Source: Calendula officinalis (lineage: Eukaryota; Streptophyta; Magnoliopsida; Asterales; Asteraceae). From it: a DNA stretch of 64,000 bases. The notes below the pieces were generated by a model, which was not told the DNA's origin, did not search any database, and saw nothing but the letters and a program-made list of their open reading frames with translations. Position 1 is the first letter of the stretch. Every line of letters starts with the position of its first letter. Position numbers and translations under genes: made by a program. The stretch covers positions 53,216,640 to 53,280,639 of the forward strand of contig OY970821.1 in NCBI GenBank assembly GCA_963853835.1, read 5' to 3'. This document shows, piece after piece, positions 60,201 through 64,000 of this stretch.

Positions 60201-63200
60201 ATTCATAACTTTCATCTCGGGTGTCCGTTTCACGCCCATGAGTAACCAAAATAGCTGGTTCGTTCGTCACTGCAAAGAACAAGTTCGGCCCGAACTCTTC
60301 AATATCGAAGATTGTGTGACGAAAGGTGCTATACTAAAACATTCATAACTTTTAGCTCGGGTGTCTGTTTCACGCCCACGAGTAACCAAAATAGCTAGTT
60401 CGTTCGTCACTGTCAAGAACAAGTTCGGCCCGAACTCTTCACTGTTCCCGGCCCGAACATCATTTTCGGCCCGAACTTCAACCTCGGCCCGAACTTCAAC
60501 CTCGGCCCGAACTCCGACCTCGGCCCGAACTTCAACCTCGGCCCGAACATCATCCTCGGCCCGAACACCACTTCAGCCCGAACATCCCACTTCGGCCCGA
60601 ACATCCCTCTTCGGCCTGAACTCTTCAATATCCAAGATTGTGTGACAAAAGGTGCTATACTAAAACATTCATAACTTTCAGCTCGGGTGTCCGTTTCACG
60701 CCCACGCGTAACCAAAATAGCTGGTTCGTTCGTCACTGCCAAGAACACGTTCGGCCCGAACTCTTCACTGTTCCCGACCCGAGCTTCATTTTCGGCCCGA
60801 ACTTCAACCTCGGCCCGAACTTCATCCTCGGCCCGAAGTCCGACCTCGGCCCGAACTTCAAGCTCGGCCCGAACATCATCCTCGGCCCGAACACCGAACT
60901 TCGGCCCGAACACCTCTTCGGCCCGAACACCACTTCGGCCCGAACATCCCACTTCGGCCCGAACACCACTTCGGCCCGAACATCCCTCTTCGGCCTGAAC
61001 TTTTCAATATCCAAGATTGTGTGACAAAAGGTGCTATACTAAAACATTCATAACTTTCAGCTTGGGTGTCCGTTTCACACCCACGAGTAACCAAAATAGC
61101 TGGTTCGTTCGTCACTGCCAAGAACAAGTTCGGCCCGAACTCTTCACTGTTCCCGGCCCGAACTTCATTTTCGGCCCGAACTTCAACCTCGGCCCGAACT
61201 TCATCCTCGGCCCGAAGTCCGACCTCGGCCCGAACTTCAACCTCGGCCCGAACATCATCCTCGGCCCGAACACCGAACTTCGGCCCGAACACCACTTCGG
61301 CCCGAACACCACTTCGGCCCGAACATCCCACTTCGGCCCGAACATCCCTCTTCGGCCCGAACTCTTCAATATCCAAAATTGTGTGACAAAAGGTGCTATA
61401 CTAAAACATTCATAACTTTCATCTCGGGTGTCCGTTTCACGCCCATGAGTAACCAAAATAGCTGGTTCGTTCGTCACTGCCAAGAACAAGTTCGGCCCGA
61501 ACTCTTCAATATCCAAGATTGTGTGACGAAAGGTGCTATACTAAAACATTCATAACTTTCAGCTCGGGTGTCCGGTTCACGCCCACGAGTAACCAAAATA
61601 GCTAGTTCGTTCGTCACTGTCAAGAACAAGTTCGGCCCGAACTCTTCACTGTTCCCGGCCCGAACTTCATTTTCGGCCCGAACTTCAACCTCGGCCCGAA
61701 CTTCAACCTCGGCCCGAACTCCGACCTCGGCCCGAACTTCAACCTCGGCCCGAACATCATCCTCGGCCCGAACACCACTTCAGCCCGAACATCCCACTTC
61801 GGCCCGAACATCCCTCTTCGGCCCGAACTCTTCAATATCCAAGATTGTGTGACAAAAGGTGCTATACTAAAACATTCATAACTTTCAGCTCGGGTGTCCG
61901 TTTCACGCCCACGAGTAACCAAAATAGCTGGTTCGTTCGTCACTGCCAAGAACAAGTTCGGCCCGAACTCTTCACTGTTCCCGACCCGAACTTCATTTTC
62001 GGCCCGAACTTCAACCTCGGCCCGAACTTCATCCTCGGCCCGAAGTCCGACCTCGGCCCGAACTTCAACCTCGGCCCGAGCATCATCCTCGGCCCGAACA
62101 CCGAACTTCGGCCCGAACACCACTTCGGCCCGAACATCCCACTTCGGCCCGAACACCACTTCGGCCCGAACATCCCTCTTCGGCCTGAACTCTTCAATAT
62201 CCAAGATTGTGTGACAAAAGGTTCTATACTAAAACATTCATAACTTTCAGCTCGGGTGTCCGTTTCACACCCACGAGTAACCAAAATAGCTGGTTCGTTC
62301 GTCACTGCCAAGAACAAGTTCAGCCCAAACTCTTCACTGTTTCCGGCCCGAACTTCATTTTCGGCCCGAACTTCAACCTCGGCCCGAACTTCATCCTCGG
62401 CCCGAAGTCCGACCTCGGCCCGAACTTCAACCTCGGCCCGAACATCATCCTCGGCCCGAACACCGAACTTCGGCCCGAACACCACTTCGGCCCGAACATC
62501 ACTTCGGCCTGAACATCCCACTTCGGCCCGAACATCCCTCTTCGGCCCGAACTCTTCAATATCCAAGATTGTGTGACAAAAGGTGCTATACTAAAACATT
62601 CATAACTTTCATCTCGGGTGTGTCCGTTTCACGCCCATGAGTAACCAAAATAGCTGTTTCGTTCGTCACTGCCAAGAACAAGTTCGGCCCGAACTCTTCA
62701 ATATCCAAGATTGTGTGACGAAAGGTGCTATACTAAAACATTCATAACTTTCAGCTCGGGTGTCCGTTTCACGCCCACGAGTAACCAAAATAGCTAGTTC
62801 GTTCGTCACTTTCAAGAACAAGTTCGGCCCGAACTCTTCACTGTTCCCGGCCCGAACTTCATTTTCGGCCCGAACTTCAACCTCGGCCCGAACTTCAACC
62901 TCGGCCCGAACTCCGACCTCGGCCCGAACTTCAACCTCGGCCCGAACATCATCCTCGGCCCGAACACCACTTCAGCCCGAACATCCCACTTCGGCCCGAA
63001 CATCCCTCTTCGGCCCGAACTCTTCAATATCCAAGATTGTGTGACAAAAGGTGCTATACTAAAACATTCATAACTTTCAGCTCGGGTGTCCGTTTCACGC
63101 CCACGAGTAACCAAAATAGCTGGTTCGTTCGTCACTGCCAAGAACAAGTTCGGCCCGAACTCTTCACTGTTCCCGACCCGAATTTCATTTTCGGCCCGAA

Positions 63201-64000
63201 CTTCAACCTCGGCCCGAACTTCATCCTCGACCCGAAGTCCAACCTCGGCCCGAACTTCAACCTCGGCCCGAACATCATCCTCGGCCCGAACACCGAACTT
63301 CGGCCCGAACACCACTTCGGCCCGAACACCACTTCGGCCCGAACATCCCACTTCGGCCCGAACACCACTTCGGCCCGAACATCCCTCTTCGGCCTGAACT
63401 CTTCAATATCCAAGATTGTGTGACAAAAGGTGCTATACTAAAACATTCATAACTTTCAGCTCGGGTGTCCGTTTCACACCCACGAGTAACCAAAATAGCT
63501 GGTTTGTTCGTCACTGCCAAGAACAAGTTCGACCCGAACTCTTCACTGTTCCCGGCCCGAACTTCATTTTCGGCCCGAACTTCAACCTCGGCCCGAACTT
63601 CATCCTCGGCCCGAAGTCCGACCTCGGCCCGAACTTCAACCTCGCCCGAACATCATCCTCGGCCCGAATACCGAACTTCGGCCCGAACACCACTTCGGCC
63701 CTAACACCACTTCGGCCCGAACATCCCACTTCGGCCCGAACATCCCTCTTCGGCCCGAACTCTTCAATATCCAAGATTGTGTGACAAAAGGTGCTATACT
63801 AAAACATTCATAACTTTCATCTCGGGTGTCCGTTTCACGCCCATGAGTAACCAAAATAGCTGGTTCGTTCGTCACTGCCAAGAACAAGTTCGGCCCGAAC
63901 TCTTCAATATCCAAGATTGTGTGACGAAAGGTGCTATACTAATACATTCATAACTTTCAGCTCGGGTGTCCGTTTCACGCCCACGAGTAACCAAAATAGC

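Larger units (their letters stand above)
20505..64000. repeat. Satellite DNA array, right arm
   Basis: The same satellite family resumes directly after the retrotransposon and runs to the window end in the same orientation. About 141 monomer anchors are visible (20609 to 63964), 29 of them starting 140-bp short monomers. Most full monomers are 308, 326, 344, 361-362, 379, 397 or 415 bp. The array is a mosaic of domains with different higher-order periods, listed separately. No gene, RNA gene or second transposon was seen in these 43.5 kb. Confidence 0.97.
53550..64000. repeat. 1,207-bp tetrameric higher-order repeat domain
   Basis: The monomer set 326, 379, 362 and 140 bp recurs. Units start at 53550, 54756 (with a 415-bp member), 55999, 57206, 58413 (truncated to two monomers), 59118 (415-bp member), 60361, 61568 and 62760. 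Larger copies overlap: 53550-55430 matches positions 3,657 bp downstream, and 54756-57531 and beyond matches positions 4,362 bp downstream. The monomer at 62620 has a 2-bp TG insertion in its anchor (GGTGTGTCC). The window ends inside the array. Confidence 0.87.

Noticed and set aside
1..64000. Hundreds of open frames of 60-441 codons across the satellite on both strands
   Set aside because: They overlap each other in several frames, follow the repeat period, often start with GTG or ATG inside the repeat, and have low-complexity translations. No gene is supported.
20505..64000. Ribosomal DNA intergenic spacer
   Set aside because: Subrepeats of this kind occur in spacers, but no 18S, 5.8S or 25S sequence appears in 64 kb, and the array is uniform.
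1..64000. G-quadruplex array on the minus strand
   Set aside because: There is only one GGG per unit, about 15 bases apart, so loops are longer than in the usual motif.
1..64000. Centromere assignment
   Set aside because: Higher-order satellites with an inserted retrotransposon fit a centromere or pericentromere, but also a heterochromatic knob; sequence alone does not decide.

Overview
The window is plant nuclear heterochromatin, not a gene-bearing region. About 56.6 kb of the 64 kb is one satellite DNA family, in one orientation. It is interrupted once, at 13132-20504, by a Ty1/copia LTR retrotransposon. A plant host is inferred from the element: an initiator-Met-tRNA-like primer binding site, a TNT1-94-like order of gag, protease, integrase, RT and RNase H remnants, and an AT-rich LTR. 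The Gag remnant reminds me of copia elements of Asteraceae, but this is recollection and weak evidence for a species. No rRNA, tRNA, host protein gene, CRISPR array or telomere repeat was found.

Satellite (1-13131 and 20505-64000). There are three nested levels. Level 1 is a 17-19 bp GC-rich minisatellite with core CGGCCCGAAC. Level 2 is a monomer, most often 361-362 or 379 bp, made of a unique-sequence core of about 140 bp plus a minisatellite block of about 12 units. I counted about 180 monomer anchors at the motif GTGTCCGTTTCACGCC. Level 3 is higher-order repeats (HORs), which differ by domain: a 1,084-bp trimer (1-2845), a 1,473/1,490-bp tetramer (2846-5808), a 4.32-kb unit (4698-13131), 1.15-1.52-kb units inside a 4,120-bp unit (20609-32362), a mixed zone (32363-38633), a 1.94/1.95-kb unit (38634-42125), a 725-bp dimer (42126-45025), a second mixed zone (45026-53549) and a 1,207-bp tetramer inside 3.66- and 4.36-kb units (53550-64000). 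In 34 places a monomer is exactly 140 bp long and lacks the whole minisatellite block. This equals loss of the 222 bp between two copies of an 18-bp direct repeat that flank the block.

Retrotransposon (13132-20504, 7,373 bp). The two 653-bp LTRs look identical by eye, and a 5-bp target duplication CATCC flanks them. Removing the element and one CATCC restores a 326-bp satellite monomer. Inside lie a primer binding site, a leader of about 1.8 kb without convincing coding sequence, a gag-pol region broken by stops, frameshifts, a large RT deletion and loss of catalytic residues, and a polypurine tract next to the 3' LTR. Identical LTRs around decayed coding DNA point to a recent insertion of a non-autonomous element moved by proteins supplied in trans.

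The many long open frames on both strands of the satellite are a by-product of its 18- and 36-bp periods and are not annotated as genes. Coordinates were read by eye; percent identities and copy ages were not computed.
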